A stretch of 64,000 nt of DNA, from positions 1,743,399-1,807,398 of the forward strand of contig NZ_CP050192.1 in NCBI RefSeq assembly GCF_011694515.1. The letters run 5' to 3'. Below are positions 1 through 7,840 of the stretch, in pieces. Every line of letters begins with the position of its first letter. Position 1 is the stretch's first letter. Position numbers and translations under genes: made by a program. The notes under the pieces were generated by a model. That model ran no database searches, had not been told where the DNA came from, and saw nothing but the letters and a program-made list of their open reading frames with translations. This stretch comes from Mycobacterium sp. DL592. Lineage in GTDB: Bacteria; Actinomycetota; Actinomycetes; Mycobacteriales; Mycobacteriaceae.

Positions 1-43
1 CCGGCACGACGACGACCGCGACAAGCAGGCGGTGGCGAAATGA
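1..43 (+). CDS. 3' end of an unidentified upstream gene (partial)
   Basis: The window opens inside a frame that closes at a TGA at 41-43. Only a charged tail, RHDDDRDKQAVAK, is visible, so no family can be named. Its stop overlaps the ATG of the next short frame (ATGA at 40-43), which suggests it is the first visible gene of a tightly packed operon with the genes that follow. Confidence 0.4.
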   Translation, partial: RHDDDRDKQAVAK

Positions 44-204
44 GCGGTCGCACTCGACTGTTCTTCTCCGCGATCCGTAGTGGATGGCTCACTGCCACAA
101 CACCTCCGCGCGAGCTGAAGCAACCGGAGAGCATCGAACTGAGCTGGCTCAACGAAGCGACGTTGGTGGGCATCTCGGTCCCGCCGCCAAGGAGCAAGAA
201 ATGA
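40..204 (+). CDS. Small 54-residue ORF coupled to both neighbours
   Basis: This frame begins at an ATG overlapping the upstream stop (ATGA at 40-43) and ends in a TGA overlapping the GNAT ATG (ATGA at 201-204). Stop-start overlap at both ends is typical of real genes in mycobacterial operons. The product starts MSGRTRLFFSAIRSGW and ends VGISVPPPRSKK. It has no signal peptide, membrane segment or motif I recognise. By my count 39 of 54 third codon positions are G or C, somewhat lower than in neighbouring genes, which argues for caution. The competing possibility is that the GNAT gene starts upstream in another frame, but that would lose both couplings. Confidence 0.4.
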   Translation: MSGRTRLFFSAIRSGWLTATTPPRELKQPESIELSWLNEATLVGISVPPPRSKK

Positions 205-1190
205 CACTGCTCGACATTTCGGTGACAGGTAGTTGGTCGGTCAACCCGATCGCACCCACCGACCATCCGCTGATCGCCGACTTTCTGGCGACCACTCCCG
301 GACTGGGTGGCCGCAAGTTCGCCGCCGACTCCCGCGATGTGGCCGAGCAGCTGGACGGGGCCTTCCAGACGCGTGTCGTGCGCGACAGTCGCGGCCGGGT
401 GCGCGGGTACGCGGCGGTGCATCACCCGCACGGTGAACAGCCCGAGATCCTCGGTGACTTCGCGTTCGGCGGCGAGGTGCCCTCCGACATCGTCGACGAT
501 GTCATCGGGCTGACAGTTCGCCGCTTCGAACGCGAATCGGCGGCCATCGCAGGGTCGTTCTTCCGCGTCATCCTCGGCGACGACCAGACCGACGTGATCG
601 ATGCCCTCAAACGGCGGGGTGCCGTGCGAGAGGCCCAGTTCGTCGGTACTCGCAAGCCGTTGCATACCGAGGATGAGGATGCGTTGGAGCAGTACCGCAT
701 TCCGGGCATCACGGTGATCGGCTGGCCCGAGATCATCAGCCGCGGGCTGGGCGAGCAGGTGCGCCAACTCCAGCATGCGACCTTCCTGGAGCACTTCGGC
801 AACATGTCGAAGACGCCCGAGGACTGGCAGCACCACATTCACAGCCGATCATTCACACCGGATTTCAGCAATGCCGCGGTGGATGACAGTGGCGAGGTCG
901 TCGGCTACGTGTTGGGCTCCACCTACACCTCGGGGACAGCACCGGGCGAGGAGCGCAGCGCTCACACCGACTACATCGGTGTCCGGCCCGACCAGCGCAA
1001 GCATGGAATCGGCGAGCTCCTGCTGCGCAAGATCTGGCTGGCCGCGTTGCGCCGCGGACTGACCGCTGCCTCGCTAGGCACCGATATCAACAACCGCAGC
1101 AAGGCCCATCTGCTCTACCGGCGCCTCGGCTATGTCACGGTGTCGCATCAGTCGGCTTACCGGATCGATACCGCAGGGGCGCAGTCATGA
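201..1190 (+). CDS. GNAT family N-acetyltransferase
   Basis: A 329-residue protein whose C-terminal half has the acetyl-CoA binding signature of the GNAT fold: a beta strand YIGVRPD followed by QRKHGIGELL at about residues 258-273, then a YRRLGY-type end. The N-terminal half looks like a second, degenerate GNAT-like domain, as in two-domain family members. It would transfer an acyl group from acyl-CoA to an amine; the substrate cannot be read from sequence. I chose the ATG at 201 because it overlaps the preceding stop; an ATG at 84 would add residues unlike the family. The gene overlaps the following flavin monooxygenase by ATGA at 1187-1190, so the two are probably translated together and may act on the same compound. 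Confidence 0.8.
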   Translation: MTLLDISVTGSWSVNPIAPTDHPLIADFLATTPGLGGRKFAADSRDVAEQLDGAFQTRVVRDSRGRVRGYAAVHHPHGEQPEILGDFAFGGEVPSDIVDDVIGLTVRRFERESAAIAGSFFRVILGDDQTDVIDALKRRGAVREAQFVGTRKPLHTEDEDALEQYRIPGITVIGWPEIISRGLGEQVRQLQHATFLEHFGNMSKTPEDWQHHIHSRSFTPDFSNAAVDDSGEVVGYVLGSTYTSGTAPGEERSAHTDYIGVRPDQRKHGIGELLLRKIWLAALRRGLTAASLGTDINNRSKAHLLYRRLGYVTVSHQSAYRIDTAGAQS

Positions 1191-2422
1191 CCGAATCCAC
1201 GACTTATCTTGCTGTTCCGACGGCGTCGGACACCGATCTGTCCTCAGCGTTCGGCCCGATCTTCGACAAGATCGCCGAGGCCAGTGTCGAACGTGAACGC
1301 GACCGGGTGTTTCCCTACGAGCAGGTGCGCTGGCTCAACGACGCCGGCTTCGGGACGCTGCGCATTCCGGCGACCAACGGCGGGTTCGGTGCCTCCCTGG
1401 AGCAGACGTTCCAGCTGCTGGCCGACCTGGCCGCCGCCGACTCCAACGTCGCGCATGTCTGGCGCAATCATCTGGCCTTTGTCGAGGACAGGCTCAACGC
1501 TGAGGTCACCGACGGCAACGACACCTGGATCAAACGCTTCCTCGGTGGCGAGTTCGTCGGCGGCGGATGGACCGAGGCCAACAATGTTCCGCTGGCCAAC
1601 CTGACGACGACGATCACCGCCGAGGACGACCACTGGTTGGTCAGCGGCGCGAAATACTATGCGACAGGTAGCCTTTACGCGGACTGGCTCGACGTCCTCG
1701 GGCGTGGTGATGACGGCGAACTCCTGACGGCGCTGGTCCGCAGCGACGATGTCGGCGTCACCCTCGTCGACGACTGGGAGGGATTCGGTCAGCGCACCAC
1801 GGCCAGCGGTACCGCACGCTACGAGCGGGCGCGCGCCGACCGTGGGGACGTGTTCCCGGCGACCGACCGGTTCAGCTATCAGGGCCACTTCTATCAGAAC
1901 GCGATGCACTCGGTGCTGACCGGAATCGCCAAAGCCGCACTGCGGGACGGGTCGACGGCATTGACCGAGCGGATCAGGAATTATCCGCAGGGCCTGACCC
2001 CGGTCCCGGCCGCCGACCCCCAGCTACTTCAGGTGATCGGTGAGGTGTCGGCCGATGTGTTCGCAGCGGAGTCCGCGCTCGCGCGCAGCAGCCGTGCCCT
2101 GGACCGGATCGTCGAAGGCAGGATCAGCGGTGACCCCGCCGATGCGCGTCAGCGTCTGATCGACGCGGAGGTCGCCGTCGACCAGGCACAGCTGGTCATC
2201 ATCGCCGCTGCGTTGTCGGCCACCACGCACGTCTTCGATGCACTCGGGGCCTCCGGGGTGTCCGAACGGCTGGGACTGGACCGGCATTGGCGTAACGCGC
2301 GGACGCTGGCCTCGCATAATCCGCGGGTGTACAAGGCCCGGATCCTCGGTGACTGGCTGATCAACCGTGCCGATCCGGTGGCCGACCTGGCGTCACTGGG
2401 CCGTGGCGGGCAGGGCAACTGA
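1187..2422 (+). CDS. Flavin-dependent monooxygenase of acyl-CoA dehydrogenase fold (DszC/SfnB-like)
   Basis: A 411-residue protein with the full acyl-CoA dehydrogenase fold: helical N-terminal domain, middle flavin-binding beta domain (about residues 120-230, with GAKYYATGS) and C-terminal four-helix domain. Near the end it has DRHWRNARTLASHNP (from about residue 365), which I associate with group D flavin monooxygenases such as DszC and SfnB rather than with true dehydrogenases. Such enzymes use reduced flavin from a partner reductase to oxygenate organosulfur or amine compounds. No flavin reductase lies nearby. It is translationally coupled to the GNAT gene. The second paralogue at 6584-7816 shares the same motifs. 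The substrate is unknown; a sulfur compound is my inference from family and from the nearby sulfur genes. Confidence 0.75.
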   Translation: MTESTTYLAVPTASDTDLSSAFGPIFDKIAEASVERERDRVFPYEQVRWLNDAGFGTLRIPATNGGFGASLEQTFQLLADLAAADSNVAHVWRNHLAFVEDRLNAEVTDGNDTWIKRFLGGEFVGGGWTEANNVPLANLTTTITAEDDHWLVSGAKYYATGSLYADWLDVLGRGDDGELLTALVRSDDVGVTLVDDWEGFGQRTTASGTARYERARADRGDVFPATDRFSYQGHFYQNAMHSVLTGIAKAALRDGSTALTERIRNYPQGLTPVPAADPQLLQVIGEVSADVFAAESALARSSRALDRIVEGRISGDPADARQRLIDAEVAVDQAQLVIIAAALSATTHVFDALGASGVSERLGLDRHWRNARTLASHNPRVYKARILGDWLINRADPVADLASLGRGGQGN

Positions 2423-2472
2423 GCCAGCCACCCGAGCCGACGTTGTGTCCAGCAACGGTGCACACTTTCGGT

Positions 2473-3225
2473 GTGACATCTGCTGAGCCTTCGCCGCCCG
2501 CCCTGTCGATCAAGGGGTTGCGCAAGGTCTACCGCGGGGGCTTCACCGCAGTCGACGGCCTGGACCTGGAACTGCCCGAGGGCACCATCTTCGGTCTGCT
2601 GGGACCCAACGGAGCCGGCAAGACCACGCTCATCGGCTCGGTGTGCAACATCGTCAGTCCGACCGACGGTCAGCTCCGGGTCTTCGGCCACGATCACACC
2701 ACCCGGGCCGCGCGTCGCCTGATCGGGTTGGCAGAACAGGAGATCAACCTCGACCGATTCCTGTCGGTCCGCCAGCTGCTCGTGTACCACGCCGGCTATC
2801 ACGGGATCGGGCGCGCGACGGCGCGCCGCCGCGCCGACGAGTTGCTGGAGCTTTTCGAGCTGGGGCACAAGAGCACCGCGCGGGCCTACGAACTCTCCGG
2901 CGGTATGCAGCGCCGGTTGGTGCTGGCGCGCGCATTGATGCACCGGCCGCGGTTGCTGATCCTCGATGAGCCCACCGCCGGTGTCGACGTTGCGCTGCGC
3001 ACCGAGATCTGGCGGCTGACAAAGGAACTCAACGCAGGCGGAACGACGATCCTGCTGACGACCCACTACCTCGAGGAAGCCGAGACTCTCTGCGACGAGT
3101 TCGCTCTGATCGTGGCCGGCCGGATCGTCGATCGGGGCTCGGCGGCCACACTGCGCCGACGGCACCGGGCACGCGACATCTCCGAGGTCTACCACCGGGT
3201 CATCAGCCGCGAGGGTGCCCGATGA
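2473..3225 (+). CDS. ABC-2 type exporter ATPase (YadG-like)
   Basis: The ATP-binding subunit of an ABC exporter of the YadG/DrrA type. It shows Walker A (GPNGAGKTT), a signature ELSGGMQRRLVLARAL, Walker B (LLILDEPTAGVD) and the H-loop (LLTTHYLEEAE), so the cassette looks active. The start is uncertain: a TTG at 2443 and GTGs at 2458 and 2473 are in frame. I prefer the GTG at 2473 (250 residues) because the family usually has only a short tail before the first beta strand. The stop overlaps the permease start (3222-3225), so the two form a single transporter. The cargo is not evident. Confidence 0.85.
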   Translation: MTSAEPSPPALSIKGLRKVYRGGFTAVDGLDLELPEGTIFGLLGPNGAGKTTLIGSVCNIVSPTDGQLRVFGHDHTTRAARRLIGLAEQEINLDRFLSVRQLLVYHAGYHGIGRATARRRADELLELFELGHKSTARAYELSGGMQRRLVLARALMHRPRLLILDEPTAGVDVALRTEIWRLTKELNAGGTTILLTTHYLEEAETLCDEFALIVAGRIVDRGSAATLRRRHRARDISEVYHRVISREGAR

Positions 3226-4004
3226 GCAGCTCCCGAGTGGCATTCGAGCGGGCGCCGTTTCTGTGGTTGGCCGAGCGGGAGATCCTGCGCTTCCTCAACA
3301 TCTGGCAGTACACGATTGTCGGGCCCGTACTGTCCACCATCCTGTTCGTCATCGTGTTCGGTTCGGCTCTGGGCAACCACGTGGACGGAATCGCCGGAAT
3401 TCCCTACGGACAGTTCATCGTTCCCGGTCTGTTCGCCCAGGCCATCGTCAACGTCGGATTCTTCAACGGCACGACGAGCCTGTTCGAGGCCCGTCGCGAC
3501 AAGTACATCCATGATGTGTTCGCCAGCCCACTGCGATGGTGGGAGATCAACGCGGCACTGGTGACCGGGGGGCTGGCCCGCGGCACGATCGTCGGTGCCG
3601 CAGTGCTGGCGATCGCCCTGCCGCTGACCCACACCGCCGGTGTGGCCCGTCCGGTTGTCTTCGCCCTCGGGACGCTCGGGGTTCTGGTGGTCGCGGCACA
3701 GACCGGCGTGATCGCCGGCAGCCTGGCCAAGTCGCTGGACCACGTCTACTCGATGGAGTCGATCATCCTGCTGCCCTTGGGCTTCCTCGGGGGCGTCTTC
3801 TATTCGGTGCGGCAGCTGCCCCATGTCTGGGATCTGCTGAGCCGGGTCAATCCGGTCTTCTGGCTGGTGCAGGTGGAGCGCATCGGGCTTCTCGGAGATG
3901 CCGATGTCAGCGCCGGTGCGGCGCTGGCCGTGGTGTGGGCGCTTGCGCTGGGCCTGTCGGTGTGGTCGGCGGTGATCTTCGGGTCTGACCAGCTCAAGGC
4001 CTGA
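3222..4004 (+). CDS. ABC-2 type exporter permease (YadH-like)
   Basis: A 260-residue membrane protein with about six hydrophobic segments. QFIVPGLFAQAIVN and LGFLGGVFYSVRQLP match the conserved ABC-2 permease positions of E. coli YadH, where one finds QFIVPGL and YLGGVFYS. It pairs with the ATPase immediately upstream, which it overlaps by ATGA. Together they should form a homodimeric exporter of a lipid, drug or other amphiphile; the substrate is unknown. The gene converges on the ANTAR gene after only nine bases, with a short inverted repeat (4005-4020) at the junction. Confidence 0.85.
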   Translation: MSSSRVAFERAPFLWLAEREILRFLNIWQYTIVGPVLSTILFVIVFGSALGNHVDGIAGIPYGQFIVPGLFAQAIVNVGFFNGTTSLFEARRDKYIHDVFASPLRWWEINAALVTGGLARGTIVGAAVLAIALPLTHTAGVARPVVFALGTLGVLVVAAQTGVIAGSLAKSLDHVYSMESIILLPLGFLGGVFYSVRQLPHVWDLLSRVNPVFWLVQVERIGLLGDADVSAGAALAVVWALALGLSVWSAVIFGSDQLKA

Positions 4005-4013
4005 CCGGTAGCG

Positions 4014-4280
4014 CTATCGGGTGGCGAACGTCGTCGGGCGGGCGGCGAGCAGATCGGCCCACAGGTCGAACGCCTCGGCCTGATGGGGTACCGACTGGTC
4101 GACGGGTCCGGCGATGGCGACCAGCGCGCGGGCGATCGCGCCGAGGCCGACCCCGGTCCGGTGGACGGCGGCGACCAGCTCGGCGAACGCCTCCCGCTCC
4201 GAGCAGCCGCGCAGGCCGACCAGAATGCCGGTCGCCAGATCGATGACTCGGCGCGAGGTGTCAACGTAGCGGTAGCTCAT
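4014..4280 (-). CDS. ANTAR-domain protein
   Basis: An 88-residue protein made up mostly of an ANTAR RNA-binding domain. Residues 10-60 (VIDLATGILVGLRGCSEREA and onward) follow the family pattern of an alpha-helical bundle with the conserved IDxAxGILM-like and GCSxxEAF positions. ANTAR proteins bind paired hairpins in nascent RNA and prevent transcription termination. In mycobacteria such proteins are often small and partnerless. I chose the ATG at 4280; a longer frame upstream gives glycine/histidine-rich residues unlike the family. The gene stands alone, convergent with the exporter and divergent from the oxygenase. Its RNA target is not visible here. Confidence 0.75.
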   Translation of the reverse strand: MSYRYVDTSRRVIDLATGILVGLRGCSEREAFAELVAAVHRTGVGLGAIARALVAIAGPVDQSVPHQAEAFDLWADLLAARPTTFATR

Positions 4281-4423
4281 GGGTTCATCGTCGCGGTGGC
4301 CGCGGTCGCGGGACAAGAGATCGGTGCACGATGATCCGAGGTGGATTCCGCCGTGTCGACCTGCTTCAGACCCGTGTAGTTCTCGTGAAGGCCCGTGGCG
4401 GTGCCCACCGCCGGTCCCGCACA

Positions 4424-5425
4424 ATGGCGCACGTGCTCCCCGTACTCGACCTGAGGCAGGCCGACGGCAATCCGCAGGCGTTTCGGTCGCGGTTGCGCGA
4501 GGCCGCCCACGACTTCGGTTTCTTCTATCTGGTGGGCCACGGGGTCGACGACGAGCAGGCCCGGCAGGTGCTGGCGCTGGCGCGAGAGTTCTTCGCGCTG
4601 CCGGCCGATGTTAAAGCCGAGATCAGCCAGCTGAAAAGCCCCCAGTTCCGGGGCTACTCGCGCCTCGGTGGTGAGCTGACCAACGGCAAAGTCGACTGGC
4701 GTGAGCAGATCGACATCGGTCCGCAACGCCCGGTGATCGACGGCGCGACGGGCTACTGGCGGCTGCAGGGCCCCAATCTGTGGCCGTCCTCGCCGCCGGG
4801 CTTTCGGGCGGCGTTCGAAGCCTGGGACGCCAGCCTGTCCGCGTTGGGTCTGCGGTTGTTGCGGCACTGGGCGGCCTCACTGGGGGCCGCCGAGGACACC
4901 TTCGACGCGGCTTTCGCCGACCGGCCCGCAACCCTGATAAAGGTGGTCCGGTACCCGGGGCGCGACGACTATCGGCAAGGCGTTGGTACGCACAAGGATT
5001 CGGGCGTTTTGACCCTACTGCTATTGGAGCCCGGATCCACCGGCCTGCAGGTCGAGCTCTCCGATGGGCAGTGGCTCGACGCCCCGCCGGTGCCCGGCGC
5101 CTTCGTCGTCAACATCGGGGAGCTACTCGAGGTCGCCACCGGTGGATATCTGCGCGCCACCCGCCACCGGGTGCTGGCGCCGGAGCCCGGCACCGATCGG
5201 GTGTCCATCCCGTACTTCGTCAACCCCGGTCTGGACGCGACCATCCCGATCATCGCGTTGCCGCCCGACTTGGCGGCCCGCTCCCGGGGTGTGGAGGCCG
5301 ACCCGGACAACCCCATCTTCAACACCTACGGCGAGAACGCGTGGAAGTCGCGGACCCGAGCGCACCCCGACGTGGCTGAACTGCACCACGGGATCAAACC
5401 CGCAGGGCCGGCCGCGGCATACTGA
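4424..5425 (+). CDS. 2-oxoglutarate/Fe(II) oxygenase, isopenicillin N synthase family
   Basis: A 333-residue non-haem iron oxygenase. The N-terminal DIOX_N domain (LDLRQADGN then FGFFYLVGHGVDD) is followed by the double-stranded beta helix. Iron ligands can be read as the His and Asp of THKDSGVLTLL and a later His in LRATRHRV, and RVSIPYFVNP supplies the 2-oxoglutarate-binding Arg-x-Ser. The catalytic set is therefore complete. The family hydroxylates or oxidatively cyclises small molecules. The start is the ATG at 4424 (MAHVLPVLDL); an ATG at 4331 would add an arginine-rich tail without family support. The gene stands alone between the divergent ANTAR gene and the LysR gene downstream. Confidence 0.85.
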   Translation: MAHVLPVLDLRQADGNPQAFRSRLREAAHDFGFFYLVGHGVDDEQARQVLALAREFFALPADVKAEISQLKSPQFRGYSRLGGELTNGKVDWREQIDIGPQRPVIDGATGYWRLQGPNLWPSSPPGFRAAFEAWDASLSALGLRLLRHWAASLGAAEDTFDAAFADRPATLIKVVRYPGRDDYRQGVGTHKDSGVLTLLLLEPGSTGLQVELSDGQWLDAPPVPGAFVVNIGELLEVATGGYLRATRHRVLAPEPGTDRVSIPYFVNPGLDATIPIIALPPDLAARSRGVEADPDNPIFNTYGENAWKSRTRAHPDVAELHHGIKPAGPAAAY

Positions 5426-5484
5426 TTTCTTCGTGTTGAGCACAACCATGGGCGGGTGCGGCCCCCGGCGCTAGCTTGAACAGG

Positions 5485-6438
5485 GTGTTCGATGTGCGCC
5501 GGCTGCGGGTCCTGCAGGAGGTTGCCCGGTGCGGTTCGCTGTCCGGTGCAGCGGCCACCCTGAACTACACGACCTCGGCTGTATCGCAACAGATTTCGGC
5601 GCTAGAACGCGAACTCGCAGCGACCTTGTTGGTGCGTGGTCCGTCGGGTGCTCAAGTCACCGCCGCGGGCACCAGGCTGCTCGAGCACGCCGAGCGGATC
5701 CTCGACGCCATTGACGCCGCCGAGCGCGACCTCACCCGACTGGCCACGGCAGCGCCCGCTGTCGTGCGGGTCGCGTCGTTCACCAGTGCGGCCGCGGCGA
5801 TCCTGCCCCGCGCGCTGGCGAGGTTTCGCAGCCGCTACCCGGGCACCGACGTGGAGATCGTCGACGCCGATCCGGACGACGGCGTCGCCCTGCTTGCCGC
5901 CGGGGGAGTGGACGCAGCGATCATCACCGAAGTCCCCGGCGAACGCAGTCAGTACCCGCACGTGGTGGCCGTCCCGGTGTACGACGACGAGTTCTTCGTC
6001 GTCCTGCCGTCCGATCACCGACTCTGCGCGGCAGCTGAAGTGCCGCTGCCGGCCCTGGCCACCGACCAATGGGTGGTGAGCTCGGCGACCGGGACCTGTC
6101 CGGATACCCGGGTGTTCCACAATGCCTGTCGCCAAGCCGGTTTCGCGCCCTCAGTGACCTTCCGCGCGGAGGATTACGCCACCGTGCAGGGTTTGGTGGC
6201 CGCCAACTTCGGGGTGTCACTGGTGCCCTCGCTGGCGGCCTCCGGATCGCGATCGGACGTGGCGGTACGACGGGTCGCCGGCCGGCGACCGGTACGGCGG
6301 ATCGCGGTGGCGACTGCCGAGCCGCCCGGGCGTGGAACGGCACTGGCAGCGCTGGTCGCCCTCATCCAGGCAGTTGGTGCGCGGCTTGCCGCCGACGAGG
6401 TGTACAGCATTCCTGCACACCCGTTCAGCGTCGCTTGA
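5485..6438 (+). CDS. LysR-family transcriptional regulator
   Basis: A typical LysR protein of about 317 residues. The N-terminal winged helix (VRRLRVLQEVARCGSLSGAA, then TTSAVSQQISALE) is followed by the two-lobed periplasmic-binding-protein-like effector domain. The start could be the GTG at 5485 or a TTG at 5476. It lies 145 bases upstream of the SfnB-like monooxygenase, MetE-like protein and SatP-like transporter on the same strand, and is the obvious candidate regulator of that cluster. LysR proteins usually act divergently, so same-strand placement makes this an inference. Confidence 0.88.
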   Translation: MFDVRRLRVLQEVARCGSLSGAAATLNYTTSAVSQQISALERELAATLLVRGPSGAQVTAAGTRLLEHAERILDAIDAAERDLTRLATAAPAVVRVASFTSAAAAILPRALARFRSRYPGTDVEIVDADPDDGVALLAAGGVDAAIITEVPGERSQYPHVVAVPVYDDEFFVVLPSDHRLCAAAEVPLPALATDQWVVSSATGTCPDTRVFHNACRQAGFAPSVTFRAEDYATVQGLVAANFGVSLVPSLAASGSRSDVAVRRVAGRRPVRRIAVATAEPPGRGTALAALVALIQAVGARLAADEVYSIPAHPFSVA

Positions 6439-6513
6439 CACCGGCTCGCCCCGCCAATTCTCCGCCTAGCATTCCTGGTCATCAACCCGATCGCCGAACC
6501 GCATAGGTGACCA

Positions 6514-6567
6514 ATGAGATTCCCGCACAACCGATGTCCCATCCACCCCCATCCACCGCACATCTAG
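6514..6567 (+). CDS. Possible 17-residue upstream ORF before the SfnB-like gene
   Basis: A tiny frame encoding MRFPHNRCPIHPHPPHI ends at a TAG (6565-6567) three bases before the AGGAG of the next gene. Its His/Pro-rich composition and its stop next to the ribosome site are what a regulatory leader peptide might look like. No clean minus-10 box or ribosome site precedes it, so it may equally be chance. Confidence 0.25.
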   Translation: MRFPHNRCPIHPHPPHI

Positions 6568-6583
6568 CCAGGAGTGAATTGCC

Positions 6584-7816
6584 ATGACCACCGCCCAAAC
6601 CTCAGCCCCGGTGCTGCACTCGGCCGACGAGGCCCTCGCGGTCGCGCACCTGCTTGCCGCCGACATCGGCGCCGGTGCCGTCCAACGGGAGATCGACGGC
6701 GTGCTTCCCGTCGAGCAACTCCGCCAGGTGGGGGCTTCGGGGCTGCTGGGCATCATCGTGCCTGCCGAACACGGCGGGCCTGATCTTCCACGGTCGACGG
6801 CGGTCGAGGTCTTGCGCATCCTGTCCCGGGCCGACTCCGCGGTCGGTCAGCTGCTGCTGTCCCACTACGTGCTGTCGGCGGCGATTCGCGGACTGGGTCA
6901 AAATGATCCTGCACCAAGGATTTTCGCCGATGTACTGGCCGGTGCCCAATTGGGTAACGCGAGCGTGGAGCGTGGGACCCGGACCTCGGTGGACAGACTC
7001 ACCACGGTGCGGCGGCGGTCGGAGGGGGGATGGGTGCTCGACGGCACGAAGTACTACGCCACCGGCTCGCTCGGTGCGACCTGGATCGCTGTCGCGGCGC
7101 GCATCCCCGGCACCGATCCGGCACACGGGGCGACGGTCTTCGTCCGGCCCGAGGACGTCGGTGTCGCACTGCATCTGGACAAGTGGTCGTCCTTCGGCCA
7201 GCGTGGCACGGCCAGCGGCGAGGTGGTTTTCGACGGCGTGGTGGTCGACGACGAGTTCGTGATCGACGAGGGACCCGATCCCGACCCGGTCACATCGGAC
7301 CCGTCTGTTCTCGGTGCGTTCGACCAAGCCCTGCACGCCGCAGTGGACATCGGAATCGCGCGGGCAGCGTTGGAGGACGGCGCCGAGTTCGTCCGCACCA
7401 CCAGCAGGCCATGGTTCGAGGCCCAGGTCGACTCCGCGGCCGACGAGCCGCACGTCATCCGGCGGTTCGGCGAACTGACGGCGCGGCTGTTCGCATTGGA
7501 GGCACTGCTGGCGCACGGTGCCGGACTGGTCGACGACGCACTGGCTGAGGCGGAGCTGACCAGGGATTCCGCGGCCGCGGCCTCACTGCAGGTCGCCGCG
7601 GCGAAGGCGCTGGCCCAGGAGTTCGCCGTGGAGATCGCCAGCGGGGTGTTCGAACTCGCCGGCGCCTCGGCGACCGACCGCCGTCACGCCCTGGATCGGC
7701 ACTGGCGCAATATCCGAGTGCATTCCCTGCACGACCCGGCCCGGTGGAAGTACGTCCACCTCGGCAATCACACGCTGCACGGCACCCGTCCGCCGCGCCT
7801 CGGCGTTCTCTTGTAA
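6584..7816 (+). CDS. SfnB-like flavin monooxygenase of acyl-CoA dehydrogenase fold
   Basis: A 410-residue relative of the enzyme at 1187-2422. It has the same three-domain fold, GTKYYATGSLGATW in the flavin-binding middle domain, FGQRGTASGEV, and DRHWRNIRVHSLHDP from about residue 371. These point to the DszC/SfnB group of flavin-dependent monooxygenases, not to fatty acid beta-oxidation. SfnB proteins are known from dimethyl sulfone and organosulfur use. An AGGAG lies nine bases before the ATG. The MetE-like gene follows after 24 bases with its own AGGAG, and the SatP-like transporter next, so the three form a likely operon. A partner flavin reductase is missing from the window. Confidence 0.8.
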   Translation: MTTAQTSAPVLHSADEALAVAHLLAADIGAGAVQREIDGVLPVEQLRQVGASGLLGIIVPAEHGGPDLPRSTAVEVLRILSRADSAVGQLLLSHYVLSAAIRGLGQNDPAPRIFADVLAGAQLGNASVERGTRTSVDRLTTVRRRSEGGWVLDGTKYYATGSLGATWIAVAARIPGTDPAHGATVFVRPEDVGVALHLDKWSSFGQRGTASGEVVFDGVVVDDEFVIDEGPDPDPVTSDPSVLGAFDQALHAAVDIGIARAALEDGAEFVRTTSRPWFEAQVDSAADEPHVIRRFGELTARLFALEALLAHGAGLVDDALAEAELTRDSAAAASLQVAAAKALAQEFAVEIASGVFELAGASATDRRHALDRHWRNIRVHSLHDPARWKYVHLGNHTLHGTRPPRLGVLL

Positions 7817-7840
7817 ACCTGTTTTCTCACAGGAGTTTTC

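Noticed and set aside
84..200. An upstream ATG at 84 as start of the GNAT gene.
   Set aside because: The added 39 residues do not look like the family, and this start would remove the ATGA coupling at 201-204.
4005..4020. CCGGTAGCGCTATCGG between the exporter permease and the ANTAR gene, considered as a terminator or an ANTAR target hairpin.
   Set aside because: The stem is short, has no U-tract, and ANTAR targets are paired hairpins with specific loops, which are not seen.
6584..7816. Fatty acid beta-oxidation as the role of the two 410-residue acyl-CoA dehydrogenase-fold proteins.
   Set aside because: Both carry the DRHWRN motif of reduced-flavin monooxygenases, and their neighbours are not beta-oxidation genes.
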